A stretch of 64,000 bases of DNA, from positions 744,001-808,000 of the forward strand of contig NZ_JBITMQ010000002.1 of assembly GCF_044466355.1 (NCBI RefSeq), written 5' to 3'. This DNA comes from Actinophytocola sp044466355. Its GTDB lineage: Bacteria > Actinomycetota > Actinomycetes > Mycobacteriales > Pseudonocardiaceae. Shown in pieces: positions 24,584 to 34,793 of the stretch (position 1 is the first letter of the stretch; every line of letters starts with the position of its first letter). The notes under the pieces were generated by a model, which had not been told where the DNA came from, ran no database searches, and saw only the letters and a program-made list of their open reading frames with translations. The position numbers were made by a program, and so were the translations under genes.

Positions 24584-25723
24584 ATGATCTCTCGTCGCTC
24601 GTTCCTCGGGGGGCTCGCGGCGGCGACCGTCGGCGCTCCGCTCCTGGCCAGGTCGGTCGGGGCAGCGCCAACCTCAGCACAGCCGCTCGCACCTCTCTCG
24701 ATCACCATCGCCAACGAGTCCGGACGCGGCCCGCTCTGGACGTACGTCGTCGGCACCAACCTCGCCACCGGACAGCAGTGCAGGCTGTCCGCCGACGGCG
24801 CGCTCGTGCCGGTCTCGGAGGCCGACAACGGCCCGGACGGCTACACCGACTACTCGATCCAGGTCGACGGCTCGCGGACGCTGTCGCTGCCGCAGGGCAT
24901 GTCCGGGCGCATCTACGTCGCGCTCGGCGAGAAGCTGAAGTTCAAGTGCAACCCGGGCAACGCGCTCGCCTACCCGGCGGGCTGGGTCGAGGCCGACCCG
25001 AACTACCCGGTGTTGCACGACTGCGCCGAGTTCACCTACGACGGCGCGGGCATGCACTGCAACATCACGATGGTCGACATGCTGTCGGTGCCGATGGAGA
25101 TCTCGCTGTCCGGCGCGTCCCAGCAGAAGACGGGCAGGCTCAAGGACGGCGGCCGGGGCGCGGTCTTCTCCGCGCTGGCCGGCACGCCCGGTTTCGAGAA
25201 CCTGGTGCTGGGCGACCTGCGGGTCATCGCCCCTGGTCACGGACTCGACGCGGGCCGGTTCGCGTCCGACTACTTCGCGGGCCTGATCGACGAGGTGTGG
25301 AGCCACTACCGCTCGAACACGATGACCGTGACCGCGGGCGCGAACACGTTCCGGGGGTCGGTGCAGGGCGACCAGTTCGTGTTCGACGGCGGGGTGCGCG
25401 CGTTCACCAAGCCGTCGACCAGGGACGTCCTGTTCTGCGACGGTGCGCTCGCCGCCCCGAACGACGGCGTGACCGGCCCGGTGGCCGCGACGCTGGGGGC
25501 GGGCTTCAACCGGGGCGTGCTGACCGCGACGGGCGCCCAGCCGGTGCGCGACGCGGCCACGTACTACCAGGGGTCGGTCACCAACCACTACTCGCGGATC
25601 ATGCACGAGAACACGGTGGACGGTAAGGCGTACGGCTTCGCCTTCGACGACGTGTGCGAACACGCCTCCTACATCGAGGACCCGGCCCCGACGTCGATGA
25701 CGCTGACCCTGACCCCGTTCTGA
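24584..25723 (+). CDS. Secreted family-64 glycoside hydrolase (beta-1,3-glucanase)
   Basis: A 379-residue protein with a twin-arginine signal peptide MISRRSFLGGLAAATVGAPL and a cleavage region at GAAPTSAQP. The mature part follows the thaumatin-like GH64 layout (laminaripentaose-producing beta-1,3-glucanases that attack fungal and plant glucans): ITIANESGRGPLWTYVVGTN, then a middle containing HYRSNTMTVTAG and YGFAFDDVCEHASYIEDP near the C-terminus. GAGGAG precedes the ATG. It lies on the opposite strand between secG and tpiA, genes that are normally adjacent, so it is probably a later insertion into the gap-pgk-tpiA-secG block. Confidence 0.9.
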   Translation: MISRRSFLGGLAAATVGAPLLARSVGAAPTSAQPLAPLSITIANESGRGPLWTYVVGTNLATGQQCRLSADGALVPVSEADNGPDGYTDYSIQVDGSRTLSLPQGMSGRIYVALGEKLKFKCNPGNALAYPAGWVEADPNYPVLHDCAEFTYDGAGMHCNITMVDMLSVPMEISLSGASQQKTGRLKDGGRGAVFSALAGTPGFENLVLGDLRVIAPGHGLDAGRFASDYFAGLIDEVWSHYRSNTMTVTAGANTFRGSVQGDQFVFDGGVRAFTKPSTRDVLFCDGALAAPNDGVTGPVAATLGAGFNRGVLTATGAQPVRDAATYYQGSVTNHYSRIMHENTVDGKAYGFAFDDVCEHASYIEDPAPTSMTLTLTPF

Positions 25724-25725
25724 CA

Positions 25726-25775
25726 GAACGCGACGGCCCCTCCCCGAGCGTGCGGAGAGGGGCCGTCGTGCGTTC
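25726..25775. terminator. Bidirectional terminator between the glucanase and tpiA
   Basis: Arms GACGGCCCCTC (25732-25742) and GAGGGGCCGTC (25757-25767) form an 11-bp stem, extended outward by GAACGC (25726-25731) and GCGTTC (25770-25775). It lies between the stops of two convergent genes. Confidence 0.82.
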
Positions 25776-25777
25776 CA

Positions 25778-26556
<779 letters not shown>

Positions 26557-26560
<4 letters not shown>

Positions 26561-27759
26561 TCGCCCTCCTCCAGTACCGCGACGCCCGGAAGTTCTTTGC
26601 CCTCCAGGAACTCCAGCGACGCCCCGCCGCCGGTGGAGATGTGTGTGAATCCGTCCTCCGGCAGCCCCAGCGCACGCACGGCCGCGGCCGAGTCGCCGCC
26701 GCCGACGACGCTGTAGGCGTCGCCGTCCACGATGGCCTGGGCGACCGCGCGGGTGCCCTCGGCGAACGGGGCCATCTCGAACACGCCCATCGGGCCGTTC
26801 CAGAACACGGTGCCCGCGTCGGCGAGCGCCGCGGCGTACCGCTCCGCGGTGATGGGACCGACGTCGAGGCCCATCCAGTCCTCGCGCATCTCGGCCACGA
26901 GCACGGTCTCGGTCGCGGCGTCGGCGGCGAACCTGTCGGCGATCACGACGTCCGCGGGCAGCAGGATCTTCTCCCCCGCCTCGGCGAGCAGCTTCTTGCA
27001 GGTGTCGATCATGTCGCCCTCCAGCAGCGACGAGCCGACCCCGAGCCCCTCGGCGGCCAGGAACGTGAAGCACATGCCGCCACCGACGAGCAGCTTGTCC
27101 ACCCTGGGCAGCAACGACTCGATGACCGCGAGCTTGTCGGACACCTTGGAACCACCGAGCACGACCACGTACGGCCGCCGCGGGTCGCCGGTGAGCTCGC
27201 GCAGCACCTCGACCTCGGCCAGCACCAGGCCACCCGCGTAGGCCGGCAGAAGCTTGGCGACGTCGTACACCGAGGCCTGCTCGCGGTGCACCACACCGAA
27301 ACCGTCGGACACGAACACACCGTCGTCGCCGACGAGGCCCGCCAGGTCACGGGCCAGCGCGCCGCGCTCGGCGGAGTCCTTGCTGGTCTCCCGCGCGTCG
27401 AAGCGGATGTTCTCCACCAGCGCGACCTCGCCGTCCGCGAGACCGTCCACAGTGGTCTTCGCGGAGTCGCCGACCACGTCGCCCGCGAGCGTGACCGTCG
27501 CGTCCAGCAGCTCGTCGAGCCGGGCCGCGACGGGCGCGAGCGAGTACTTCGGGTCCGGCTCGCCCTTGGGGCGGCCGAGGTGGGCCGTGACGACCACCCG
27601 GGCGCCCCCGTCGACCAGCTTGGTCAGCGTGGGCAGCGACGCGCGGATGCGGCCGTCGTCGGTGATCGTGTCGCCGTCGAGGGGCACGTTGAGGTCGGCG
27701 CGCACCAGGACGCGCCGACCCCGGACACCCTCGGCGAGCAGGTCGTCGAGTGTCTTCAT
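26557..27759 (-). CDS. pgk: Phosphoglycerate kinase
   Basis: A 400-residue glycolytic kinase. The N-terminal substrate motif VLVRADLNVPLDGD and the hinge-to-nucleotide part VLGGSKVSDKLAVIESLL are present, with the C-terminal nucleotide loop GGGDSAAAVRALG. It follows gap by 8 bp on the same strand and overlaps tpiA by 4 bp. Confidence 0.97.
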
Positions 27760-27767
27760 GCCTCGCC

Positions 27768-28772
27768 TCAGAGCTTGGACGCGACGAGTGCGGTCAGGTC
27801 CGCGAGGCGGTTCGAGTAGCCCCACTCGTTGTCGTACCAGCCGTAGACCTTGACCTGGTTGCCGATGACCTTGGTGATCGGCGCGTCGTAGACGCAGGAC
27901 GCCGGGTCGGTCACGATGTCCGAGGACACGATCGGGTCCTCGGAGTAGCGCAGGATGCCCTTCAGCGGGCCCTCGGCGGCGGCGCGGTAGGCGGCGTTGA
28001 CCTCGTCGACCGTGACCTCGCGCGACACGTCGACGGTCAGGTCGGTGATCGAGCCGGTCGGCACCGGCACGCGCAGCGAGTAGCCGTCGAGCTTGCCGTT
28101 CAGCTCCGGCAGCACCAGGCCGATGGCCTTGGCGGCGCCGGTGGACGTCGGCACGACGTTCAGCGCGGCGGCACGGGCGCGGCGGAGGTCCTTGTGCGGG
28201 CCGTCCTGCAGGTTCTGGTCCTGCGTGTACGCGTGGATCGTGGTCATCAGGCCCTTCTCGATGGTGAACGCATCGTGGAGGACCTTGGCCAGCGGCGCCA
28301 GGCAGTTGGTGGTGCAGGAGGCGTTGGAGATGATGGTCTGCGAGCCGTCGTAGAGCTGCTCGTTGGCGCCGATGACGACCGTCAGGTCCTCGCCCTTCGC
28401 GGGCGCGGAGATGATGACCTTCTTGGCGCCGCCCTCGTCGACGTGCTTGCGTGCGTCGTCGGCCTTGGTGAAGAAGCCGGTCGACTCGATGACGACGTCG
28501 ACGCCGAGGTCCTTCCACGGCAGCTTGCCGGGGTCGCGCTCGGCGAGCGCCTTGATGGTCGTGCCGTCGATCTGGATGCCGTCGGCGGTCGCCTTGACCT
28601 CCTGCGGCAGCACACCGAGGACGCTGTCGTACTTCAGCAGGTGCGCCATGGTGGCGACATCGCCGAGGTCGTTGAAAGCGACGACCTCGATGTCGTGCTC
28701 GCTGGCCTGCACCGCGCGCCAGAAGTTGCGGCCGATACGGCCGAAGCCGTTGACGCCTACCCGAACGGTCAC
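27768..28772 (-). CDS. gap: Glyceraldehyde-3-phosphate dehydrogenase, type I
   Basis: A 334-residue NAD-binding enzyme. It begins VTVRVGVNGFGRIGRNFWRA; the catalytic cysteine is in SNASCTTNCLAPLAKV, and the C-terminus YDNEWGYSNRL is standard. GTG 28770-28772 is preceded by GAGGAG. It is the first gene of gap-pgk-tpiA, transcribed leftward from the region that contains the hairpin at 29046-29082. Confidence 0.97.
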   Translation of the reverse strand: MTVRVGVNGFGRIGRNFWRAVQASEHDIEVVAFNDLGDVATMAHLLKYDSVLGVLPQEVKATADGIQIDGTTIKALAERDPGKLPWKDLGVDVVIESTGFFTKADDARKHVDEGGAKKVIISAPAKGEDLTVVIGANEQLYDGSQTIISNASCTTNCLAPLAKVLHDAFTIEKGLMTTIHAYTQDQNLQDGPHKDLRRARAAALNVVPTSTGAAKAIGLVLPELNGKLDGYSLRVPVPTGSITDLTVDVSREVTVDEVNAAYRAAAEGPLKGILRYSEDPIVSSDIVTDPASCVYDAPITKVIGNQVKVYGWYDNEWGYSNRLADLTALVASKL

Positions 28773-29189
28773 CGTGCGTCTCCTCGTGCTCGTGATTGTC
28801 GAATCAGCCCGATCCACCCTATCGCCCGAGGTTGGCCAGGTCGCGGGATGTGCGGGCAAGGCAACTGTATCGAATCAGTTGGGACCCGCGCGCCGGGGCC
28901 GGAACTGGTTCGCGGGATTTTTCCCAACAAGGTCGTATCTGGGTGCCGGGGGCCTGCTCTTGTGTTGGCGTAGGGGGGCGCTGGGAGTGGCGGCGAGGCG
29001 GGGGACGGCTCGCCGCCAGGGGGGTGCGGCACCCAGGAAAGGCGGGGCCTGCCTGATTGCGTGGGGGTCAATCAGGCAGGCCTCGCGCCGTGTCCGGGAT
29101 CTTTCCCGAACGGGCGCCGGGGCACGCAACTTCCACTGACGGCCGAAATTTCGGGTTCAGCACGCATGTCCGGATGGGAACATGCGGGC
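28773..29189. other. Divergent intergenic region upstream of gap, with repeats
   Basis: About 417 bp between the start of gap and the start of the hypothetical gene at 29190. It holds a perfect 14-bp hairpin (29046-29082, listed separately) and two similar short palindromes with GGGATxTTTCCC cores at 28913-28928 and 29095-29111. Promoters for both flanking genes are expected here. No convincing coding sequence was found; short open frames in it are GC-skew artefacts. Confidence 0.5.
29046..29082. repeat. Perfect 14-bp inverted repeat (hairpin) in the gap upstream region
   Basis: GGCCTGCCTGATTG (29046-29059) and CAATCAGGCAGGCC (29069-29082), with a 9-nt loop. No gene ends here, so it is not an ordinary terminator of a known gene; it could end an undetected transcript, form a 5' leader structure, or be a regulator site. 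Confidence 0.7.
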
Positions 29190-29891
29190 ATGGCTCGCTT
29201 CCACCACACGATCGCCCTCACGCCGGCGCCCAGGGCCTGGTTCGAGAGTGCGGTAGCGATCTGCTGGGACGCGCTCACCGAACACCTCGGCAGCGCGGCG
29301 CTCCCCCCTATCGACGGCGATCCGCTCGCCGCGGGTGCGCACTACGAGAACGGCGAAACCGTGGTCACGCTCGACGCGTGGGACCGGCACGGGGAGTCGG
29401 CGGCCCGGGTCACCACCACGACGCCCGACGTCACGACCACCTGCCACGTGCGGCTGCACAGCGCCGCCGCCCCGCGCGCCCTCCAGATCGAGGGTGGCGC
29501 GGGCGACGGCGGCAAGCTGACGACCGGCACCGGCACCGTCGACTTCGAACGCTGGTGGACCGGTGGCGGCACCGCCGTCCTCGGCCGGTTCGACCACAGG
29601 ATGGCCCGCGGCACCGTGGAGGTCAGCCGAGCGGCGGGCGACGGGTGGCGGGTCGAGGTGACCGTGACCGTCCGTGGCCGCGGTCTGTACCGCCCACTCG
29701 CCGCGCCCGTGCTCGCCGTCGCGCGTCGCTGGATCCAGCGCGAGTTCGTCAAGGGCCTGGACGAGTTCGCCGCGCGGTGGGACGAGGAGGTGCCGACGTA
29801 CGTCTCCATGTCGCCGGACGAGTGGCGTGCGCGGCTCGACGCCGAGCTAGTGCCCCGCACTAGACCTCGGCTTCGAGCATCTCCGGGGTGA
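29190..29891 (+). CDS. Hypothetical protein, possibly START/SRPBCC-like
   Basis: A 233-residue soluble protein beginning MARFHHTIALTPAPRAWFES. The middle is beta-rich (RVTTTTPDVTTTCHVRL, then TAVLGRFDHRMARGTVEVS) and it ends with a long helix around LAVARRWIQREFVKGLDEF, an arrangement that could be a START/SRPBCC helix-grip fold, but the similarity is too weak to assert. ATG 29166 is an alternative start. The 3' end overlaps the end of whiA on the other strand by 32 bp. Confidence 0.6.
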   Translation: MARFHHTIALTPAPRAWFESAVAICWDALTEHLGSAALPPIDGDPLAAGAHYENGETVVTLDAWDRHGESAARVTTTTPDVTTTCHVRLHSAAAPRALQIEGGAGDGGKLTTGTGTVDFERWWTGGGTAVLGRFDHRMARGTVEVSRAAGDGWRVEVTVTVRGRGLYRPLAAPVLAVARRWIQREFVKGLDEFAARWDEEVPTYVSMSPDEWRARLDAELVPRTRPRLRASPG

Positions 29892-30846
29892 CGGCTGACT
29901 CGGTGTCGGGCAGGCCCAGTTCCTTCGCGCGCTTGTCGGCCATCGCCAGCAGACGCCTGATGCGGCCCGCGACCGCGTCCTTGGTCATCGGCGGGTCGGA
30001 CAGCTGGCCCAGCTCCTCCAGCGACGCCTGCCGGTTCGACAGCCGCAGCTTGCCCGCCGCGGACAGGTGCTCCGGGGCCGACGGGCCGAGGATCTCCATC
30101 GCGCGCTGCACCCGTGCCGCGGCGGCGACCGCCGCGCGGGCGGACCGGCGCAGGTTGGCGTCGTCGAAGTTGGCGAGGCGGTTGGCCGTCGCGCGGACCT
30201 CGCGGCGCATGCGGCGCTCCTCCCACGCCAGCACGGACGTGTGCGCGCCGAGCCTGGTGAGCATCGCGCCGATGGCGTCACCGTCGCGGACCACCACGCG
30301 GTCGGCACCGCGGACCTCGCGCGACTTGGCCTGGATGCCCATCCGCCGCGCCGCCCCCACCAGCGCCAGCGCCGCCTCCGGGCCGGGGCACGTGATCTCC
30401 AGCGCCGACGAGCGGCCGGGCTCGGTCAGCGAGCCGTGCGCCAGGAACGCGCCCCGCCACGCGGCCTCCGCGTCGCACACGCCACCGGACACGACCGCGG
30501 CGGGCAGGCCCCGCACCGGGCGGCCGCGCTGGTCGAGCAGGCCGGTCTGACGGGCGAGCCCCTCACCGTCCCTGACCACGCGCACCACGTACCGGGTGCC
30601 CTTGCGCAGGCCCCCGGACGCGAGCACGTGGATGTCGGCGTTGTGCCCGAACAGGTCGTGGATCTCCTTGCGCAGCCGCCGCGCCGCGGCACCCGTGTCC
30701 AGCTCCGCCTCGACGACCACCCGGCCACCGACGATGTGCAGTCCGCCCGCGAACCGCAGGAGCGACGACACCTCCGAACGCCGGCAACACGTCTTGGACA
30801 CCGCCAGCCTGCTGAGCTCGTCCTTGACCGCCGCGGTCATCGCCAC
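29860..30846 (-). CDS. whiA: DNA-binding protein WhiA
   Basis: A 328-residue regulator of sporulation septation and chromosome segregation in actinomycetes, working with WhiB. It has the N-terminal LAGLIDADG homing-endonuclease-like domain (RRSEVSSLLRFAGGLHIV, then GAFLAHGSLTEP) without nuclease activity in the family, and a C-terminal helix-turn-helix (SNRQASLEELGQLSDPPMTK). GTG 30844-30846 is preceded by AGGAG at good distance. It belongs to the uvrC-rapZ-yvcK-whiA series, 75 bp downstream of yvcK. Confidence 0.95.
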   Translation of the reverse strand: MAMTAAVKDELSRLAVSKTCCRRSEVSSLLRFAGGLHIVGGRVVVEAELDTGAAARRLRKEIHDLFGHNADIHVLASGGLRKGTRYVVRVVRDGEGLARQTGLLDQRGRPVRGLPAAVVSGGVCDAEAAWRGAFLAHGSLTEPGRSSALEITCPGPEAALALVGAARRMGIQAKSREVRGADRVVVRDGDAIGAMLTRLGAHTSVLAWEERRMRREVRATANRLANFDDANLRRSARAAVAAAARVQRAMEILGPSAPEHLSAAGKLRLSNRQASLEELGQLSDPPMTKDAVAGRIRRLLAMADKRAKELGLPDTESAVTPEMLEAEV

Positions 30847-30921
30847 GTTGGTTGCTCCTCTCCCACCACGCGCGCCCCCTCCCACAGGGGCTCGCCTCCC
30901 ACGCAGGCGTACATCCCACCA

Positions 30922-31890
30922 TCAACCCGCTTCGCGTGCCGATCTGACCGCCTCGAACGCGCCCCGCAGGCTCTCGGCCAGCGCGGCCGGGTCGTGCCGC
31001 TCCCGCGCCGCGGCCGACGCGATCGCGTCCAGTCGCAGGCGCGCCCCGAGCGACTCGGCCGCACGTCGCAGCCGGTCCGGTGTCGGGACCGAGTCGGCGT
31101 CGGCGATCACCGCGTCCACCCGCAGGTGCGGCGCGTGCTCGCAGAGTACGTCCAGATGGCGCTCCGGGGAGAAACCCGCCGTCTCCCCCGGCTGGGGGAC
31201 GAGGTTCAGCACCACGACGCGGGACGCGGCCGTGTCGATCAGCGCCTCGTGCAGCTCGGGGACGAGCAGGTGCGGCAGCACGCTCGTGAACCACGACCCG
31301 GGCCCGAGCAGCACCACGTCCGCGTCGTGCACGGCGGCGACCGCGGCGGCGCACGCCTTCGGCACCTCACCGGGCTCGCCCGCCGGGTACAGCCGGATCC
31401 GCCGCACCTGGCCGGGCGTGGTCGCCACCGCGACCTGCCCCCGGATCCGCCGGACCGCGTCCGGGTCCTCGTCGAGGCCGACCACGTCCGCCTCGATGTC
31501 CAGCGGCTCGGTGCACATCGGCAGCACCCGGCCGCGCAGCCCCAGCAGGCGGGCGGCCTCGTCGAGCGCGGTGACCGGGTCGTCGAGGATCTCCAGCAGC
31601 GCCGCGAGCACCAGGTTGCCGACCGCGTGCCCGGCCAGCGCGCCCGTGCCGCCGAAGCGGTGCTGGAACACCGTCGACCACAGCGAGTTCTCCGCGTCCT
31701 CCCCCGCCAGCGCGGCGAGCGCCTTGCGCAGGTCACCGGGAGGCAGCAGGCCCAGCTCGCGCCGCAACCTGCCCGACGAGCCGCCGTCGTCCGCGACGGT
31801 GACCACCGCGGTCACGTCCGGTGTCAGCCGTCGCAACGCCGACAGCGTCGCGTGCAGTCCACGCCCTCCACCGAGCGCTACGGCTTTCAC
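30922..31890 (-). CDS. yvcK: YvcK/CuvA-family gluconeogenesis factor (UPF0052)
   Basis: A 322-residue protein starting MKAVALGGGRGLHATLSAL, with TVADDGGSSGRLRREL and GNLVLAALLEILDDP, all diagnostic of YvcK. Family members bind UDP-sugars and affect cell-wall synthesis and growth on gluconeogenic carbon. Location between rapZ and whiA is conserved in Gram-positive bacteria. Start GTG at 31888-31890. Confidence 0.94.
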   Translation of the reverse strand: MKAVALGGGRGLHATLSALRRLTPDVTAVVTVADDGGSSGRLRRELGLLPPGDLRKALAALAGEDAENSLWSTVFQHRFGGTGALAGHAVGNLVLAALLEILDDPVTALDEAARLLGLRGRVLPMCTEPLDIEADVVGLDEDPDAVRRIRGQVAVATTPGQVRRIRLYPAGEPGEVPKACAAAVAAVHDADVVLLGPGSWFTSVLPHLLVPELHEALIDTAASRVVVLNLVPQPGETAGFSPERHLDVLCEHAPHLRVDAVIADADSVPTPDRLRRAAESLGARLRLDAIASAAARERHDPAALAESLRGAFEAVRSAREAG

Positions 31891-31930
31891 GGCCGCTCCT
31901 GTGCCATCGGGTTCACTCCGCGGGCTCCGT

Positions 31931-32821
31931 TCACTCGCGCCCCAGGTCGCGGTGGACCACCTTCACCGCCATCCGGTCCTCGTCGGCGAGGCGGCGGGAC
32001 AGCTCCTCCGAGATGGCCACGCTGCGGTGCTTGCCGCCGGTGCAGCCGATCGCGAGCGTCAGGTACCGCTTGCCCTCACGCCGGTAGCCGGCGCCGATCA
32101 GCCGCAGCAGCTCGTGGTAGCGGTCGAGGAACTCCTCGGCGCCCTCCTGCGTGAGCACGTAGTTGCGCACGTCGGCGTCCTTGCCGGTGAGGTCCTTCAG
32201 CTCCGGGATCCAGAACGGGTTGGGCAGGAACCGCACGTCCATGACCAGGTCGGCGTCCATGGGGATGCCGTACTTGTAGCCGAACGACAGCACCGTGACC
32301 TTGGTGGTGCTGGCGGCGTCGCTGCCGAACGCGTCCTCGATCTTGGCGCGCAGCTGGTGCACGGACAGCGTGGAGGTGTCGAGCACCAGGTCGGCGTCCG
32401 AACGCAGCGGGCCGAGCAGCTCACGCTCGGCCTTGATGCCGTCGATGAGCCTGCCGTCGCCCTGCATGGGGTGGCCGCGGCGGACCTGCTCGAACCGGCG
32501 GACCAGCACCTCGTCGGTCGCCTCCAGGAACACCACGCGCGGCTTGTACCCGCTCGCGTCGAGGTCCTTGATGATCGACGCGAGGTCCTCGGTGAACGCG
32601 CGGCTGCGCACGTCCATCACCACGGCCACCTTCGTGACCGCGCCCTGGGCCTTCGCCCCCAGCTCGACCATCGTGGAGATCAGCTCGGGCGGAAGGTTGT
32701 CCACCACGAACCAGCCGATGTCCTCCAGGCACTTGGCCGCTGTGCTGCGGCCCGCGCCGGACAGGCCGGTCACCACGGCGACCTCCACGCCCTGTGCGTG
32801 GTCCTCAGGCGTTTCAGTCAT
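31931..32821 (-). CDS. rapZ: RNase adapter protein RapZ (P-loop nucleotide-binding)
   Basis: A 296-residue protein with a Walker A motif TGLSGAGRSTAAKCLED and the C-terminal signature AIGCTGGKHRSVAISEEL. In Escherichia coli RapZ guides RNase E to small RNAs controlling glucosamine-6-phosphate synthesis; the role in actinobacteria is less clear and may be metabolite sensing. Its ATG overlaps the uvrC stop by 4 bp. Confidence 0.94.
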   Translation of the reverse strand: MTETPEDHAQGVEVAVVTGLSGAGRSTAAKCLEDIGWFVVDNLPPELISTMVELGAKAQGAVTKVAVVMDVRSRAFTEDLASIIKDLDASGYKPRVVFLEATDEVLVRRFEQVRRGHPMQGDGRLIDGIKAERELLGPLRSDADLVLDTSTLSVHQLRAKIEDAFGSDAASTTKVTVLSFGYKYGIPMDADLVMDVRFLPNPFWIPELKDLTGKDADVRNYVLTQEGAEEFLDRYHELLRLIGAGYRREGKRYLTLAIGCTGGKHRSVAISEELSRRLADEDRMAVKVVHRDLGRE

Positions 32822-34752
32822 GATTCGCTCCCGTTGTCTTGGTCTGTTCGTGCTGCCAGGGCACTGTGTACCAGCGCCGCCGTGTGCGCGCCGATTCCCG
32901 GTACACCGCTGATGTCGTCCACGGTGGCCTGGCGTAACCGCTTGAGCGAACCGAAGTGCTTGAGCAGGGCCGCCTTGCGGCTCTGGCCGAGGCCCGGGAT
33001 GCCGTCGAGCGCCGAGGTGGTCATCCGCTTCGAGCGCTTCTGCCGGTGGTAGGCGACGGCGAACCGGTGCGCCTCGTCGCGGACGCGTTGCAGCAGGTAG
33101 AGGCCCTCGCTGGTGCGGGAGAGGATGGTCGGCTCCGGGTCGGCGGGCAGCCACACCTCCTCCAGTCGCTTGGCGAGGCCGATCACGGCGACGTCCTGGA
33201 TACCCATCTCGGCGAGCACGTCCGCGGCCGCGTTGGCCTGCGGGCCCGCACCGTCGACGACCAGCAGGTTCGGCGGGTAGGCGAACTTCTTCGGCCGCCC
33301 GGTCTCCGGGTCGATGCCCGCCCTCGGCTCCTCCCGGGTCTCCTGCAGGTAGCGGTGGAAGCGGCGGCGGACGACCTCGGCGATCGACGCGACGTCGCCC
33401 TCGGTGGCCGCGTCCTTGATCGCGAACCGGCGGTACTCGGACTTGCGGACCAGCCCGTCCTCGAACACGACCAGCGACGCCACGACGTCGCTGCCCTGGA
33501 TGTGGCTGATGTCGATGCACTCGATGCGCAGCGGCGCCGTGTCGAGGCCCAGCGCGTCCTGCAGCTCCTGCAGCGCGGCCGAGCGGGCGGTGAGGTCACC
33601 GGCGCGGCGCAGTTTGTGCAGCTGGAAGGCCTCCTTGGCGTTGCGTTCCAGCGTCTCCATGAGCGCGCGCTTGTCGCCGCGCTGCGGCACGCGGAGCGCG
33701 ACGCGGGCGCCACGCAGCTCCGAGAGCAGGTCGGACATGGCCTCGGCGTCCTCGGGCAGCGCGGGCACCAGCACCTCGCGCGGCACGGGGCTGTCGTCCC
33801 CCTCCGCCAGTTCGGCCTGGTCGCCGTAGAACTGGATGAGGAACTGGTCGACCAGCCCGGCCTCGTCGATCTCGTCGATCTTGTCGATGACCCAGCCGCG
33901 CTGGCCACGCACGCGGCCGCCGCGGACGTGGAACACCTGGACGGCGGCCTCCAACTCGTCGTGCGCGAACGCGACCACGTCGGCGTCGGTGCCGTCGCCG
34001 AGTACCACGGCCTGCTTCTCCATCGCGCGGCGCAGCGCGGCCAGGTCGTCGCGCAGGCGGGCGGCGCGCTCGAACTCGAGGTCGGTGGAGGCGGCGTTCA
34101 TCTCCTTCTCGAGCCGCTTCATCATGTGGTCGGTCTTGCCCGCGAGGAAGTCGCAGAAGTCCTCGACGATGTCGCGGTGCTCGTCGGCGGACACCCGGCC
34201 CACGCACGGGGCCGAGCACTTGCCGATGTAGCCGAGCAGGCAGGGGCGGCCGATCTGGCCGTGCCGCTTGAAGACGCCGTTCGAGCAGGTGCGGGCCGGG
34301 AAGACTCGCAGCAGCAGGTCGAGCGTCTCGCGGATGGCCCACGCGTGCGCGTAGGGGCCGAAGTAGCGGACCCCCTTGCGGCGCGGTCCTCGGTAGACGT
34401 GCAGGCGCGGGTACTCCTCGTGCAGCGTCACCGCCAGCACGGGGTAGGTCTTGTCGTCCCGGTAACGGACGTTGAACCGGGGGTCGAACTCCTTGATCCA
34501 GTTGTACTCGAGCTGGAGGGCCTCGACCTCGGTGCCGACGACGGTCCACTCGACGCTGCCCGCCGTCGTGACCATCTGCCGCGTGCGCGGGTGCAGCATC
34601 GCGACGTCGGCGAAGTAGGAGTTGAGGCGGCTGCGCAGCGACTTCGCCTTGCCGACGTAGATGACCCGGCCACCGGGATCACGGAACTTGTACACCCCAG
34701 GCGCGTCCGGAATCGTGCCCGGCGACGGACGATATGTCGACGGATCAGCCAC
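32818..34752 (-). CDS. uvrC: Excinuclease ABC subunit C
   Basis: A 644-residue nucleotide-excision repair nuclease. The N-terminal GIY-YIG nuclease domain contains PGVYKFRDPGGRVIYVGKAK. The UVR motif region is around FERAARLRDDLAALR, the RNase H-like second nuclease follows (IECIDISHIQGSDVVASLVV), and a C-terminal helix-hairpin-helix pair (DGIPGLGQSRKAALLKHF and DDISGVPGIGAHTAALVHS) binds DNA. GTG start at 34750-34752. Confidence 0.96.
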   Translation of the reverse strand: MADPSTYRPSPGTIPDAPGVYKFRDPGGRVIYVGKAKSLRSRLNSYFADVAMLHPRTRQMVTTAGSVEWTVVGTEVEALQLEYNWIKEFDPRFNVRYRDDKTYPVLAVTLHEEYPRLHVYRGPRRKGVRYFGPYAHAWAIRETLDLLLRVFPARTCSNGVFKRHGQIGRPCLLGYIGKCSAPCVGRVSADEHRDIVEDFCDFLAGKTDHMMKRLEKEMNAASTDLEFERAARLRDDLAALRRAMEKQAVVLGDGTDADVVAFAHDELEAAVQVFHVRGGRVRGQRGWVIDKIDEIDEAGLVDQFLIQFYGDQAELAEGDDSPVPREVLVPALPEDAEAMSDLLSELRGARVALRVPQRGDKRALMETLERNAKEAFQLHKLRRAGDLTARSAALQELQDALGLDTAPLRIECIDISHIQGSDVVASLVVFEDGLVRKSEYRRFAIKDAATEGDVASIAEVVRRRFHRYLQETREEPRAGIDPETGRPKKFAYPPNLLVVDGAGPQANAAADVLAEMGIQDVAVIGLAKRLEEVWLPADPEPTILSRTSEGLYLLQRVRDEAHRFAVAYHRQKRSKRMTTSALDGIPGLGQSRKAALLKHFGSLKRLRQATVDDISGVPGIGAHTAALVHSALAARTDQDNGSES

Positions 34753-34793
34753 CCGACCAGCCTACGACCGACCACCGACAACGCCGGACACCC

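Noticed and set aside
28796..29056. Short plus-strand open frame ending inside the gap upstream region
   Set aside because: It has no ribosome site, no recognisable motif and a proline/arginine-rich composition. The hairpin just after it does not make it a gene.
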